From Corythucha ciliata (Eukaryota > Arthropoda > Insecta > Hemiptera > Tingidae): a stretch of 64,000 bases of DNA. The stretch covers positions 65,662,926-65,726,925 of the forward strand of contig CM075942.1 in the NCBI GenBank assembly GCA_038030265.1, in the 5' to 3' direction. This document shows, in pieces, positions 1 to 10,861 of this stretch (positions are counted from its first letter, which is position 1; each line of letters opens with the position of its first letter). A model generated the notes under the pieces. It did no database searches, was not told where the DNA came from, and saw nothing but the letters and a program-made list of their open reading frames with translations. A program made the translations under genes and the position numbers.

Positions 1-500
1 ATGCCTAAGCCTAGAAAATAATGGTTTTTAATGGAGAGAAAATCCGGGAAATTTGGGTTTTACAGAGCTAAAAATCCGAATACTACGGTTTTTGAAGAAT
101 TCAGCCCCACGAAATTGGATTTTCCAACCATGAAAATCCGCGAAATTGGCTTTGAAGGCGCCTTATCAACAAAAAGGGGTCTTGAAAGATCCAAACATGT
201 GAAAGTGAAATTGGCGTATTTGAGCCAAACACCCGAAATGTCCATTTTAAATAGCCAAATCTAAGAAATTTGGTTGCTTAAGTGGACCAAACCGTGGGTT
301 TTAAAAGAAGAGAAATCTGCCCAATTGACGCTTTAAAGGGGCAAATCCTGGAAATTCGATTTTTAAAGATCTCGCGAAATTGCTTTTTCGAATGAGGGAA
401 ACCTCGCGAAATTGTCTTTTGAGGATGACATAATTACGAAATTGGCTTGTCGGTTAAGCCAAACCCTCGAAACTGATATTTGAAAGAGCCGAACCCACGG
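1..500 (+). repeat. Class D degenerate short tandem array
   Basis: About fifteen loosely spaced copies of a unit of roughly 30-35 bp. Its core reads like AATCCGCGAAATTTGGGTTT followed by a purine-rich AAGAGCC box. Units differ by many substitutions and indels, so this is an old array. The same class recurs at 21.1-21.6 kb (same strand) and 60.9-61.4 kb (opposite strand). Open frames here (up to 77 aa on both strands) follow from the stop-poor repeat unit and are not supported as genes. Confidence 0.7.
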
Positions 501-1249
501 AACTTGTTTATTCAATTGAGACGGACCCCCCCCCCCTAATTGCTATTCTAAAGAGCTAAGTCCAATAAATTCGGATCTTGAAGGATCTCTCGGTACGAAA
601 CTTGAACGTGTTTCAACTTCGGCCCCAGGAACGACGTGCCTCAATGGAGGCCACTCTTACCCACTGTGCTTGCAGAATGCCTCTGCAGTTCGACAATTTT
701 CCATTTTCGATTAAATTGTGTCCGGCCAAGTTTGTGAATATTCCCCGTCCAAGTCCTTCGTTTCAGCCGCTTATTTGGTGCACTTTGGACGGCTACAGAG
801 CCGAACAGGCATGTAATTTCATTGGCCGTACTAGCAAAATAGCCTTTCCATAAAAGTGCAAAATAGGTACTGTTCGGTTTAATCTGCTACTAATCGCAAA
901 AAACTCCCGCAGTTTCATGGCTGAATCGCCATTTTTGAAAATCATTAATTTTATTGACAAATAGTCTGTTTTGGGGGGCTTTTTGGAACTTTTTGTACGT
1001 TGTAACTTTCTTGGGGTTGTAGAATTTTCATAATGAAGGCAAAGAAATGAAAAATCTTCTCCCACTTGTTTTATTTGAACTATCTTGACCGCGGTTTCGG
1101 CAACGCCATCATTTTCAAACGAGTCAACGGATAAAACACAACTGGTGTTGATAATTTTAGGGCGCCAATCTATTTTTAGGGCGTATAGAGTCAATGTTTG
1201 CACTTTTTCGGGGGTGAAGTAAAGGCGGGAGTGCTCAGTTTTGGCCATT
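501..1249. other. Intergenic, no supported gene
   Basis: Holds an 11-base C run at 526-536 and two overlapping, opposite open frames: 91 aa plus at 578-853 and 151 aa minus at 793-1248. Neither shows a recognisable domain, signal peptide or splice context, and the minus frame runs into the class A array beyond 1200. I regard both as chance frames. Confidence 0.5.
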
Positions 1250-1720
1250 CTTGGCGCGCTTTTGCCATTTTCATGGCGGGAGTCATCTGTACAGGCATTT
1301 TTAGGGTGCGAATCGTCAGTTTTTAGCCATTTTTAGAGTGCGTGGAGCCAATTTAGCTGTTTTTTCGGACGCCAAGTATCCAGAAAGCCAAGGCCACTTT
1401 TCGTGCGCGAATGGCCGATTTAGCCATTTTTAGGGCGCGAATCATGTACTTTTCAGGTATTTTCATGGCTCCCTAATCGAACGTATCTAGCAATTTTTAA
1501 GGCACGAGTCAGTTTGGCTACTGTTAGAGCGACATACGCCAGTTTTGCTATTTTTAGGTCGTAAATAGTAAGTTTAGCCATTTTTAAGGCGCGAAAATCT
1601 TCATTTTTTGGTGCGACTGTAGTCAGCTTATCCGGTTTTTTGTGGGGTTTTGGGCTAGTTTAGCTATTTGAAGGATGCAAGTGGCTATCAAGCCAGTTAT
1701 TTGTAGAACAAAGTATGCAA
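1250..1720 (+). repeat. Class A degenerate short tandem array
   Basis: Repeats of a 30-40 bp unit with two boxes, GCCATTTTTAGGGCGCGAAT and CGTCAGTTTAG, in order on the plus strand. Copies are strongly diverged and spacing varies. The same class is found at 6.87-7.4, 27.1-27.46, 28.78-28.93 and 29.95-31.19 kb, always on the same strand in this window. Confidence 0.7.
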
Positions 1721-2357
1721 TTTCTGAAACCCCTGCCTTTTAAGCAAAACCTGAATCCGCGTCTCCACCGGCTGCTAGGGGGCCCCCCGATAGTTCTCGT
1801 CTCGGGGCCCCGCGAGGGCTAGAAACGGCCCTGCTGATGAAACAGTGACTTTTCAGAAAAATGTGCTCACTGTTATTTTTAATTCTCACATGTTAAATTG
1901 TCTCGAAATTTTAAAAATCACTGTGGTAACGTTACGGTGCCGATCGGAGCACTGAATCACTGTCACTTTCCGGTCTAGTATCAATTGATCAATCGAGCGA
2001 ATAATATTTTCATTTTTGCCAGACAAATCGCGTGCCGGGCACGGCACTGTGACTGTGTGTGAAGGCCCCGCCACACCGAACGCGAACTGCCGCGCGGAAA
2101 AACTATGGTAACGGGGTATACCTCACCCACGTACGTAGTCATGGTTTTTTGGCGAGCGGACCAGTCCTTAACTGTCATTAACTTTTTTAAAGCGGTTCAA
2201 CACTCAATGAGGCGACGGATTTACCGTGTTTATTTCCAAATGAAGAAAAAAAAAAGCAACATTTCAAAATCTAATACAATAACCAAAATACAGGGTGGAT
2301 GCGTATAAGTGTAAAGAAAAAAATTGGGTACAAGTAGACCTCATTTGCGATCGAAAA
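1721..2357. other. Intergenic, transposon-end-like scraps
   Basis: Contains a GC-rich, partly self-complementary stretch near 1770-1830 (GGGGGCCCCCC and CGGGGCCCCG) that resembles a decayed transposon terminus. The rest is AT-rich with no gene that I can support. Short open frames on both strands around 1886-2308 overlap each other and look spurious. Confidence 0.4.
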
Positions 2358-4104
2358 CACCCCATAAGCCACGGTCCGAAAATCAAAACCCTTAGAGATA
2401 TGATTTTTTTAATCATCTTTTTAGGATAACATCATTTTCCTTGACTAAATGCGAGTAACTCGCTTCCCGGCTGCTATTGCAGCTGACTTTCTGCAACTTT
2501 TGACGCTGGACTCGGGAAGAGCACACTCTGTTCTGTCAGGCCTAGCTATTTTCGTCTAAAATAACTATTTTCTGTGTCCTTAGCTCGGCAGCTCTTCAAA
2601 GTCGTGCGGTTCCCTTTTCAATAAAAGGGAACCCCCACTTGCCCGTACTAAAACTGCACCTATCGACTTCTCATGGATCAGAAAAGCTTTTTCAACGTGT
2701 TACTTTCGAAATTACTCATGAGCGTTTGTTTCATTTATTGGCGATTTCTCGGCAGAAATTACAATTGTTTTTTAGAAAAAAGAGTGATTTTCCTATTCAA
2801 AAACAATAAATTGCTTTTACCTGCCAAATTCAAACAATCCTTGTGAACTTCAACATTCTCGGCGTCATGAAAACTTCACCTGAAGTGGTCCATTGAACGT
2901 AACCAACTGTGAACGCCTACCAGAGTACCAAAAAATGTCGCTCCGGCAGCTTGCTGTCGAATAAAGTGCATTTCACTACAACGCAGTTCGACGTTTTCAG
3001 TTAATTTGCGATTATTCGACAATAATTACTGCTTAGTGTGACTATAGCTACTTTTATTTAGCAATTTCTGCCAAATAATCGCTAATTTACTGAAATTCGT
3101 AGTAATGAAATGCACTCCATTCGACGAATTTGATGCTTTGGTGAGCGTTCATATTCAGTTCCATTCCAAGGACCGCTTCAGTTGAGGTATAATGATTTTT
3201 AGCATGCTGAAATCCGCAAGGATTGTTTGTATTTACAGGTAAAAACCAGCGATTTTGAATAGGAAAATCACTAATTTGTCTAAAAAATTGTCATTCTGCC
3301 AAAAAATTGCCAATTGATTAAACAAACGCTCATGAGTAATTTCGAAAGGGACACGTTATTGAAGAAGTTTTTTTGATCCATGGGAAGTCGATAGGCGTAG
3401 GTTTAGTGGGGGTTGACTTTTATTGACAAATTAATAATCTCCGTTTCGCACAACCTGCAGGATCTCTCGAGGACACAGAAAATAGTTATTTTTTGACGAA
3501 ATATAGAGGCCTGACAGAAAAGAGTGTTTTCCGTCAAAGTTGCAGAAAGACAACTGGGAAGCGAGTTATTCGCATTTAGTCAAGGAAAATGTTATCCTAA
3601 TAAGATGTTTGAAAAATCATATCTCGAAGGGTTTTAAATGGGGAACTTGCACATTTTTCAAAAGTTGGTGTTTCTTAAAGAGGGCCCTTCCACAAGCCTA
3701 TTGCTGACATTAAAATTTGAAATCAATCAAGGATGCATTTTTAGCGAATTTTTAAAAATTTTGAGTGGAGTTCGATTACGTCAGACCTTATTTATTGAAA
3801 TGGATGATGCGGTGAAGAGGGGGTTAGACGCGTTTACTGGAGGAAAATTTTTCATGTTATTTGTAAACAAACAATTTTAGAGTTCCCTCAAATGCTTCAC
3901 AAGTAAGGATTTACGTCATTTCCCCTCGCACCATCCATCCCCTCCTGAAGAACTTTGAACCTTTTTTAAAAATCTTAAAACGCACCAATCGGCTTGCAAC
4001 TTCCATTGTTATCCTTCAGTTCACGGGTCAAATCACCGGTATGCTTTTCTTCCCAATCTGAGATTCATGCAAGTTCCCCATTTCGGACCATGGCTTATGG
4101 GGTG
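2358..4104. mobile_element. Foldback element of about 1.75 kb with long inverted arms
   Basis: The left arm (about 2358-3035) and right arm (about 3050-4104) are inverted copies. CACCCCATAAGCC at 2358 mirrors GGCTTATGGGGTG ending at 4104. The 2440-2580 block (GCGAGTAACTCGCTTCCCGG, then AGAGCACACTCTGTTCTGTC) mirrors 3470-3600. The arms meet near 3040 in an AT-rich turn. They differ by many point changes and small indels, so the element is old. The right arm is longer because another palindromic element sits inside it. No transposase frame is present. A non-autonomous foldback transposon or an inverted duplication would both fit. Confidence 0.75.
3636..4083. mobile_element. Nested element with short terminal inverted repeats inside the foldback arm
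   Basis: The right arm of the surrounding foldback is interrupted after GGGTTTT. The interruption starts with AAATGGGGAACTTGCA and ends with TGCAAGTTCCCCATTT, a perfect 16-bp inverted repeat. The left arm lacks the segment and so serves as the empty-site reference. The 448-bp interior has an 80-aa frame (3638-3880) without a recognisable domain. A non-autonomous DNA transposon is the likeliest reading. Confidence 0.65.
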
Positions 4105-4280
4105 AACCAATTTACCCAAACAGGATGTCTAACCCTATGTAGTTTTGTTAGGGCGTGAGGATTTTCTGTAACAAGTAACAACAGAAGTAATCATCCAACG
4201 GTATTAGGGTTAATTTTTATCAATTCAGCTCACAAAACTGCGCAGGAATTAGACGTCCTGTTCGGCAAATTGGTTCACTC
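4101..4280. mobile_element. Small MITE-like hairpin
   Basis: GGTGAACCAATTTACCCAAA at the left end pairs with the inverted copy GGCAAATTGGTTCACTCC at the right end. The similarity goes on inward for about 35 bp (CAGGATGTCTAA against TTAGACGTCCTG). The interior is noncoding and AT-rich. It abuts the foldback element's outer end. Confidence 0.6.
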
Positions 4281-5939
4281 CTTAGGGATGACATGGCCAA
4301 CGACTACCCTCCCTAAAAAGATATTGGGCACCCCATATCTTTTCGGACTATTCGAAGGGCCCTGATTAATGACCTGAAGCACTTAATTTTCTATCTTAAT
4401 AGGCGTCTTTTTCTGGAAAGACAACTTTATCCGTTCACTGACATTGCCAAGCCTTAATTAATGACGAAAAACTTGCAGCATACTTATGACCTGCCCTCAG
4501 GATTTTCTATGCTTTTGACTTCGGATAAACCCGATCCTCCTGAGTTCACAATTGTCTGAAAAGAATGAATCGGTTGGGTAGGTGGATATTTTTATTGGAC
4601 AAAAATGTCAATTTCCGTAGCCTTACTTCGAGCTTCAATGACGTATTAATCGTTTTATTTTCACGTGATGAATTTAGCCCGGCAAATACTCGTATAATCG
4701 GAATGGCGTTAGGCTTTAACTTTCGCCATCCATCTGGCCTTCTTTTCTCCCATTCGGAGTCTTCAATGTGAATCTGCTCAAATCAGAGGAAATAAAAATC
4801 ATGATAGGGGTAAGATAATAATAAAGGTAGTTTTTCACAAGGAGTCGAATCATTTTTTTTATTATCTGTCCTGTTTCTCACCCTGTTGAGTATCCAGGAT
4901 GCATAAATTAAAATTTATTTGCAAAGCAGAAAAGCCCGTTATTCCCTAAGCAAATCCCGGATGCCAAACAAGAGTATTATTGGCTTCGTACGGAGTTGTC
5001 AAACATTGCCATTGATGATTTCATTATAAACACGGCAAAAAATAAGCGAACAACTCAAGTAACGGGGCTACAACTAAGTTAAGTATAAATCGTACTCACT
5101 TCACAAATTCTCGAGTAATTATTAGTGGGCTCCCATTGTTCCCTCAGACAATTTTCGGTCCACTTCTTTCTCCTTTCTGGTTCTGACGGGAATTTAAAAA
5201 GCCGGACTCCGTCAACGGTCTTTCGATGACAATTATAATGCAGAACAAATAACCATTTTAAAAAAATATCACTGCACAAGAAAAAATTTGAGACTCTAAT
5301 GACATTTTTTTCATGTTATCATACTTGTTTACCCTGACGACTGCTTAACGACCGAGGGACCAAATATGGCGCTGACAGCGTGTTGCAGTACCTGTGTTTT
5401 AAAGATTCTCTAACTGCGCTAGAGTCTCTTGCAGGTTACCACCACCTTATCAGTTCTACTATCGCTCCAATGAACTCAGTAGCATTCTCCCCAAGTCTAT
5501 CCCTCGTCTGTTGACTTTTTTTCTCGGACTTATAGTTAGTATTGAACCTTTAGTGTCGGTAATATATTTTTATTCACTTCGTTTTCCAAGACCTGTGCTA
5601 CAGTGATCTCGTATAATTTTACTTTTTTTAAAAACACCTTCCTAGGCAGGGGCGTAGCTAGCCCTTGACCAAGGGCTGGGCAGAATATGTCGGACGTTAT
5701 GGAAACTAGAGACCCCAACAAAAGAACTGGTAGCGCAATAAATCGTCAAATTCTTCCCTGGAAACTGAGTTTTCACAAAAAAGGGTCGTAATCCATCAAA
5801 AACTAACATCTTCGTTCGGAAATTATCAGGTTTAGCCTTCTATTCCTGATTTTCTATCCAAAAACTGACAATTCTATTCAGACATTTTCTATTAACAGAC
5901 AATTCGATTTCCCCGGAAATCGTAACTTGGCATTCAAAT
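4281..5939. other. Intergenic, no supported gene
   Basis: Sparse 60-68 aa open frames only, none with a recognisable domain. Near 5648 the phrase GGGGCGTAGCTAGCCC resembles the ends of dispersed DNA transposon remnants seen elsewhere in the window (26.93, 28.61 and 34.03 kb). Nothing else stands out. Confidence 0.4.
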
Positions 5940-6870
5940 ATACAGGGTGACCGTCTTTTCATCAACGTCTTGTCTGAGAAACGTAAAAATTAAACATTTT
6001 TTAACCAAACAATAACGGGTTTTAACTCAAAACTGACGTTTTTTAACAAAAAAACTGAATATTTGACTCTAGTATAACGGAATATTTTACTTCAAAACTG
6101 ACGTTTCTACGCCAAAGACGAAGTGTTTACGCCTAAACTAAACATTTCACAGCACAACTTTTAAAATCCAAGTCTTTACCCTCAAAACTGGTGAATTCCG
6201 CCTAAAAATGGCGGGTTCAACCCAAAACGGATAAAAAAAAATGATCTTAATTACGATTAACAGACCACTCAGTACTAAAAACTGCCGATTATATCCTTCA
6301 ATTGGCGATTTTAGTAAAAAAAAAAAACAAAAAACAAAAAAAAACGACAATTCCTGGCCATGTCTGACGTGCCCCCCCCCCCCTCGAAATGAAGATGCTA
6401 CCACAAAACTGGCGATTTTAACCTAAAACTAAACTTTACTCTTCCATTTCAAAATGAGTATTTTACACCCGAAACCACAATTTCCCCTCAAAATTAGATA
6501 ATTAACTCCAAAACTGACAATGTCACACTTTAACTCAAGTTTTCCTCAAAACGGGTGATTTTAGACCATTCTGCCTTGAAAACAGGCGATTTCACAACAA
6601 AAAATGACAAATTCATCGCAAATGTGACGATTTTATACCAAAACAGACGATTTCACACCAAAGCTGACGTGTTGCCCCATAACTGATGACGTTATTAGTA
6701 CAAAACTGGCCATTTTACCCCAAAACTGACTGTTTTAATTCCAAAACTTACGATTTCATCCCAAAAACGTTCCTAAACTGAAGATTTTACCCTGAAACTT
6801 GCGGTTCCACCCCAAAAATATCACTTTACCTCAAAACTGAATATTTTACTTCAAAATTGATATTTTACTT
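5940..6870 (+). repeat. Class C degenerate short tandem array
   Basis: Roughly 25-35 copies of a 25-35 bp unit built on CCAAAACTGACGATTTTAC, highly diverged and with variable spacing. A C run lies at about 6371-6382. The same unit reappears briefly at 59.75-59.87 kb. The inverse complement (GTCAGTTTTGGGGTAAAATC) resembles the class A box, so the two classes may be related. Confidence 0.7.
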
Positions 6871-7400
6871 TGTTGGGCACTGCTTTTCAGGGCACATAGA
6901 GTAAGTTTTGACGATTTCAAGGCTGGAATAGCTATAATTGCCATTTTTAGGGCGCATAAAGTCAGTCTTTCCAGTTATAGGAGCGAATAGTACGTCCCAA
7001 GTCAAGGCGAGATCAGCCGGGTTGGCCGTTTTTGGCGCTCCGAATTGTCTATTTTGCCATTTTCAGGGCAGGAGTCACTTGTTCAGGCATTTTTAGAGCT
7101 CGATTCGTCGGGTAATCCATTTCTAGAGCTCGTATAGTAAATTCAGCAATTTCTAGGGCTCAAATATAGTAATTTTAGCCATTTTAAAGACACGAATCGT
7201 CAGTTTTGCCATTTTCAGGGCTCAAATACCTAGTCCATCAAGCCAAGGCCATGAATTTTGACCATTCCTGGTGCGCAAATTGTCGATTTTGCCATTTTCA
7301 GGGAGGGAATAATCTTTTTTAGGCATTTCCAGGGCACGTGAAATCATTTTGGCCGTTTTCGGGGCTTCATTAGTCCGTCAAGCCAAAAGCGCGCATTATG
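6871..7400 (+). repeat. Class A degenerate short tandem array
   Basis: The units GCCATTTTTAGGGCGCATAA and GTCAGTTTTGCCATTTTCAG repeat about every 35-50 bp. The array follows directly from the class C array and shares its orientation with the other A arrays in the window. No coding capacity. Confidence 0.7.
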
Positions 7401-8732
7401 GTCATATTTGGCTCAAGAATGGTGTTGGCGGCTGTCATGACGAGAGGGTCGGGGGTGGAACTGAGTTTGGCGCGTTGACGACTGCAAGGCATGCGCATGA
7501 TGTGCATAGCTGGGTCCATGACTTCTTGTAGATATTTTGTATAAATTTGAAGACTCGCCCTGTTGTAAAGACTCGGCTTGGGCTTAAAAAAATCGTCAGT
7601 TTTTGGGTAAAATCTTTTCAGCTTTTGTGTAAAACGAAATGTTGTCAGTTTGGCTTTTTCTAAAAGGTTATTTCACGGGCTATCAATTGATGGATAGAAG
7701 CAAAGCCAGCAAAAGGACGTGATGCACCTGACATCTTATTTGACCACCCCCAGAACAAGGGCGGGCTATGCGGCAGACGCGGGCTCAAAATGAAAAAAAT
7801 TACTTGAACCGATCGAGACGAAACCCGAGACCGTGGTGGAACTCAGCGTTAGTGTGATCTCCCTGAGCTTTGGGGCTCAGGAAGAGCGAAGATGTCGCCG
7901 TTACAGGCCATTTTCGTCCGCTCACCGCTTACAGGAGCTGAACGAATTTTCCCGCACACGATGACCACGCAATCCATTGGTCTGAAGCCCTCTTTTGAAA
8001 CACTTAACAAATAAACGCATCCGCACTTCCGCAGGGGTGTTTGGCCTTGAAGGTGAAGCGATAATGCTTATGAGGGGGACCGGGCAGGGAATGAATGGGC
8101 ATGGGAAAATGAAGAAAATTAAAACATGTAGTTCTGGGGGGGGGATATATCCCCCCCCATACCTACGCCAAGGTCCTCCAATTGATTGAAGAGGAGAGGA
8201 TAGGACCAAACTCCAAAAACACGACTCCTTTTCCGGGGATAACTATCGTCCCCCAGTGATCGCCTATTAATAGCACTTGCCAAATCGTCGGGATTCACGA
8301 GGATGACATCGGGCTGTTCCTTATTCGGGGTAAGCTTAATTTTGGTCATCTGAGCTAGACCCAGGTAACGGCGATTCGACACTAATTATTCACATCATCA
8401 CATGATAGTAATAGGTAACTATGATCTATGCCAGTGCAAAACACCAATAAACTTCAGCTTACCGTGGCCTAATTAATGTCAGTGCCCATAGTGATGCTTT
8501 GTCGGGATTCCTCGGATGAAAGCTTCTCAGTAACAGGTTTTGTTAGGTAATGAGTATCAGAGGGTTGCCCCACGTTCAATTGCTCATTTCCACGAGGCAT
8601 TCGAGGTATCTCCCTCCCCCCCCCCATGACCGCCTGGAAGAATAACATACTACCTTATCGCGATCCACGTGTATTTAAATCGGGTTGTTCCCTCACGATT
8701 AGCAAATTTTGGTCATCTGAGCTACTCAGCTA
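7401..8732. other. Intergenic with diverged direct repeat and a G/C palindrome
   Basis: No gene supported. A GGGGGGGGATATATCCCCCCCC palindrome is centred near 8147. Two diverged direct copies lie at about 8236-8355 and 8625-8728. They share ATCGGG(C/T)TGTTCC and TTTGGTCATCTGAGCTA, which suggests an old tandem duplication of about 370 bp period. The opposing 60-95 aa frames here overlap one another and have no recognisable content. Confidence 0.45.
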
Positions 8733-9473
8733 CACTGGGAAAAAGAGTCGGTTCCGGAACTCGGTTGAAACAGTATTCTCGGTTGAAACAGTAGTTTCAA
8801 CCGTTAAACTTAACCGTGAAAAATAAACGTCATTCTGTTAAAGACGGCTCCAACAGTTATTTGTTCGGTTAAGACTGCAAACAACCGTCAAAAAGACTCT
8901 TTTACCGTGTATTTAACAGACTTTTCTACACTTTCACGTGCTTAACCGTACAAACAAAGTCGGTTGAGCTGAAAACTTGTCGCCCAGCCGGTGTGAATAA
9001 CGGTAAAACCGAGGTGAATGACCGTGTAACCGAGTTTAATAACGGTAAAACCGAGTTGAATGACGGTAAAACAGAATTCAATGACGGTGATATCGAGCTG
9101 AATGACGGTAAAACCGAGTTGAATGACGGTGAAATCAAGTTGGAATAATGGAAAAACCGAGTTGAATGACGGTGAAACCGAGTTGAACGGTCGTGTTACC
9201 GAGATGAATGACGGTAAAACCGGGCGTAGTGACGGTAAAGCAGAATTCAATGATGGTGAAATCGAGTTGAATATGGCGATGTAACAGAGTTTAATGACGG
9301 CGTTACCGAGTTTAGTAACTGTAAAGCAGAGTTGAATGACGGTGAACCCGGCTCCATGGCCACTAATATCAAATGTACTGACGTTGTACTGTGTAGGCGG
9401 ACGATAAAACCGATGAAACGAAATTTTCATTTTCTAAAACTTCTGGATCTTGCAACTTTCGCAAATTGCCCTT
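8733..9473 (+). mobile_element. Interspersed element F, copy 1, with internal 21-bp minisatellite
   Basis: Begins CACTGGGAAAAAG and has a unique head of about 240 bp. An array of about 17 units of the form GAATGACGGTAAAACCGAGTT follows, then a 150-bp unique tail ending near TTTCGCAAATTGCCC. The head and tail are nearly identical to copy 2 at 61.5 kb, but the number of internal units differs (741 against 982 bp overall). The array gives open frames on both strands because 21 is divisible by three (heptad-like TVIQLGF repeats on the minus strand). I do not treat these as protein. Helitron-like non-autonomous elements with central tandem repeats are a possible parallel, but no Helitron termini were identified. 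Confidence 0.75.
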
Positions 9474-10015
9474 GGTCCCAGGTCACAATCAAAGAAAGCG
9501 GGATATTTTTCGATGAAGAACACACACAAAAAATGTAAATCGAATCAAACTCAATGCTCCCATCGGTAGCCTAGTATTTATTTTTATTTAATGAAAGCAT
9601 TCAGATACATATAGATATAACACAAAGTCATATGGAAAACCAAGTTATTCGACTTCCCATGGTTTCTATATAAAAAAAATGAAGCGGTTCTTGGGTTGGG
9701 ACTTTTGCTCCCGATTGGCTGCGCTCTCGTCGCCTACAAGGCTAAAACCCGTTAAATACAAAATTTCTATAAATCCAAGAGTTGAAAGAAACATATGTTA
9801 TCAAGAAGATATCGTGCTTGAATTTTACTCCGTTAATAGACAGTAAGCTCGGCTCGTACACGAATCTTTATTGCCACGTCCCTATTGAGCACAGTGAGTG
9901 ACATACTGAAAATCGGAGCTAAGTGAGGTAAGACAGAGAATTATTATTTTTCAAGTAATATGTAAGGTAAGTTATTCACGCAATCGTATAGTTATGATAT
10001 TTTTTAAAAGGTAAA
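9474..10015. other. Intergenic upstream of THAP exon
   Basis: AT-rich sequence with no supported gene. It lies between the end of element F copy 1 and a THAP-type exon, and could hold that exon's promoter or 5' UTR. No core promoter motif is clear enough to call. Confidence 0.3.
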
Positions 10016-10114
10016 ATGCCGAGGACGTGTTTTGTTCCCCACTGCACAAGTGGTTACCGCCCTTCGAGTAGAAGGCCGGACGTGGACAAAGTTTCATTTT
10101 TCCGACCACCAGCG
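10016..10114 (+). pseudogene. THAP-type zinc finger first exon (transposase-derived fragment)
   Basis: The frame starts at ATG and reads MPRTCFVPHCTSGY, then a basic stretch and VSFFRPPA. This is the N-terminal half of a THAP C2CH DNA-binding domain: two cysteines spaced C-x4-C, GY, and a V-S-F-F strand. The exon appears to end at a GTAACT donor at 10115, the position where THAP exons of P-element-like and related transposases are often split. The next exon, expected to carry the CxxH half and AVPTF motif, is not seen before the assembly gap at 10362. It could belong to a P-type transposase relic or to the nuclease-family gene just downstream. I cannot choose between them. Confidence 0.6.
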
Positions 10115-10361
10115 GTAACTTGTACAATGTTAACTTATTCAGTTTTTATAGGTTTAAGCTGCCATTCTCTGCTGTATTTAATAGTATCCTCAATTTAAAA
10201 TATATTTTTTCAAATAGCAGTGTTCCGCCCCTTTCACACTAGACGGAAAAAGACGTCAGTATCTTTTTTGTGGGACGGGACATGACTCCTGATTTGCCTC
10301 AACCACAAAAAGAAAACATTTTATCGTGTTTATCAGCGGCTAAAAAAAAAAAAAAAAAGAG

Positions 10362-10861
10362 NNNNNNNNNNNNNNNNNNNNNNNNNNNNNNNNNNNNNNN
10401 NNNNNNNNNNNNNNNNNNNNNNNNNNNNNNNNNNNNNNNNNNNNNNNNNNNNNNNNNNNNNNNNNNNNNNNNNNNNNNNNNNNNNNNNNNNNNNNNNNNN
10501 NNNNNNNNNNNNNNNNNNNNNNNNNNNNNNNNNNNNNNNNNNNNNNNNNNNNNNNNNNNNNNNNNNNNNNNNNNNNNNNNNNNNNNNNNNNNNNNNNNNN
10601 NNNNNNNNNNNNNNNNNNNNNNNNNNNNNNNNNNNNNNNNNNNNNNNNNNNNNNNNNNNNNNNNNNNNNNNNNNNNNNNNNNNNNNNNNNNNNNNNNNNN
10701 NNNNNNNNNNNNNNNNNNNNNNNNNNNNNNNNNNNNNNNNNNNNNNNNNNNNNNNNNNNNNNNNNNNNNNNNNNNNNNNNNNNNNNNNNNNNNNNNNNNN
10801 NNNNNNNNNNNNNNNNNNNNNNNNNNNNNNNNNNNNNNNNNNNNNNNNNNNNNNNNNNNNN
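10362..10861. other. Assembly gap (500 N)
   Basis: Exactly 500 unknown bases, the size of a conventional scaffold placeholder, preceded by a 16-base A run. Open frames spanning it are artefacts. The gap removes the upstream part of the nuclease-family coding sequence that resumes at 10862, so its real length and content are unknown. Confidence 0.97.

Noticed and set aside
793..1248. 151-aa minus-strand frame
   Set aside because: No domain; its N-terminal end enters the class A array; overlaps an opposite frame of 91 aa.
8926..9430. Minus-strand frames of 70 and 162 aa with FTVIQLGFTVIKLG-type repeats (also 61667-62408)
   Set aside because: They translate a 21-bp minisatellite; opposite-strand frames are equally open and unit number differs between copies. 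No signal peptide or domain.
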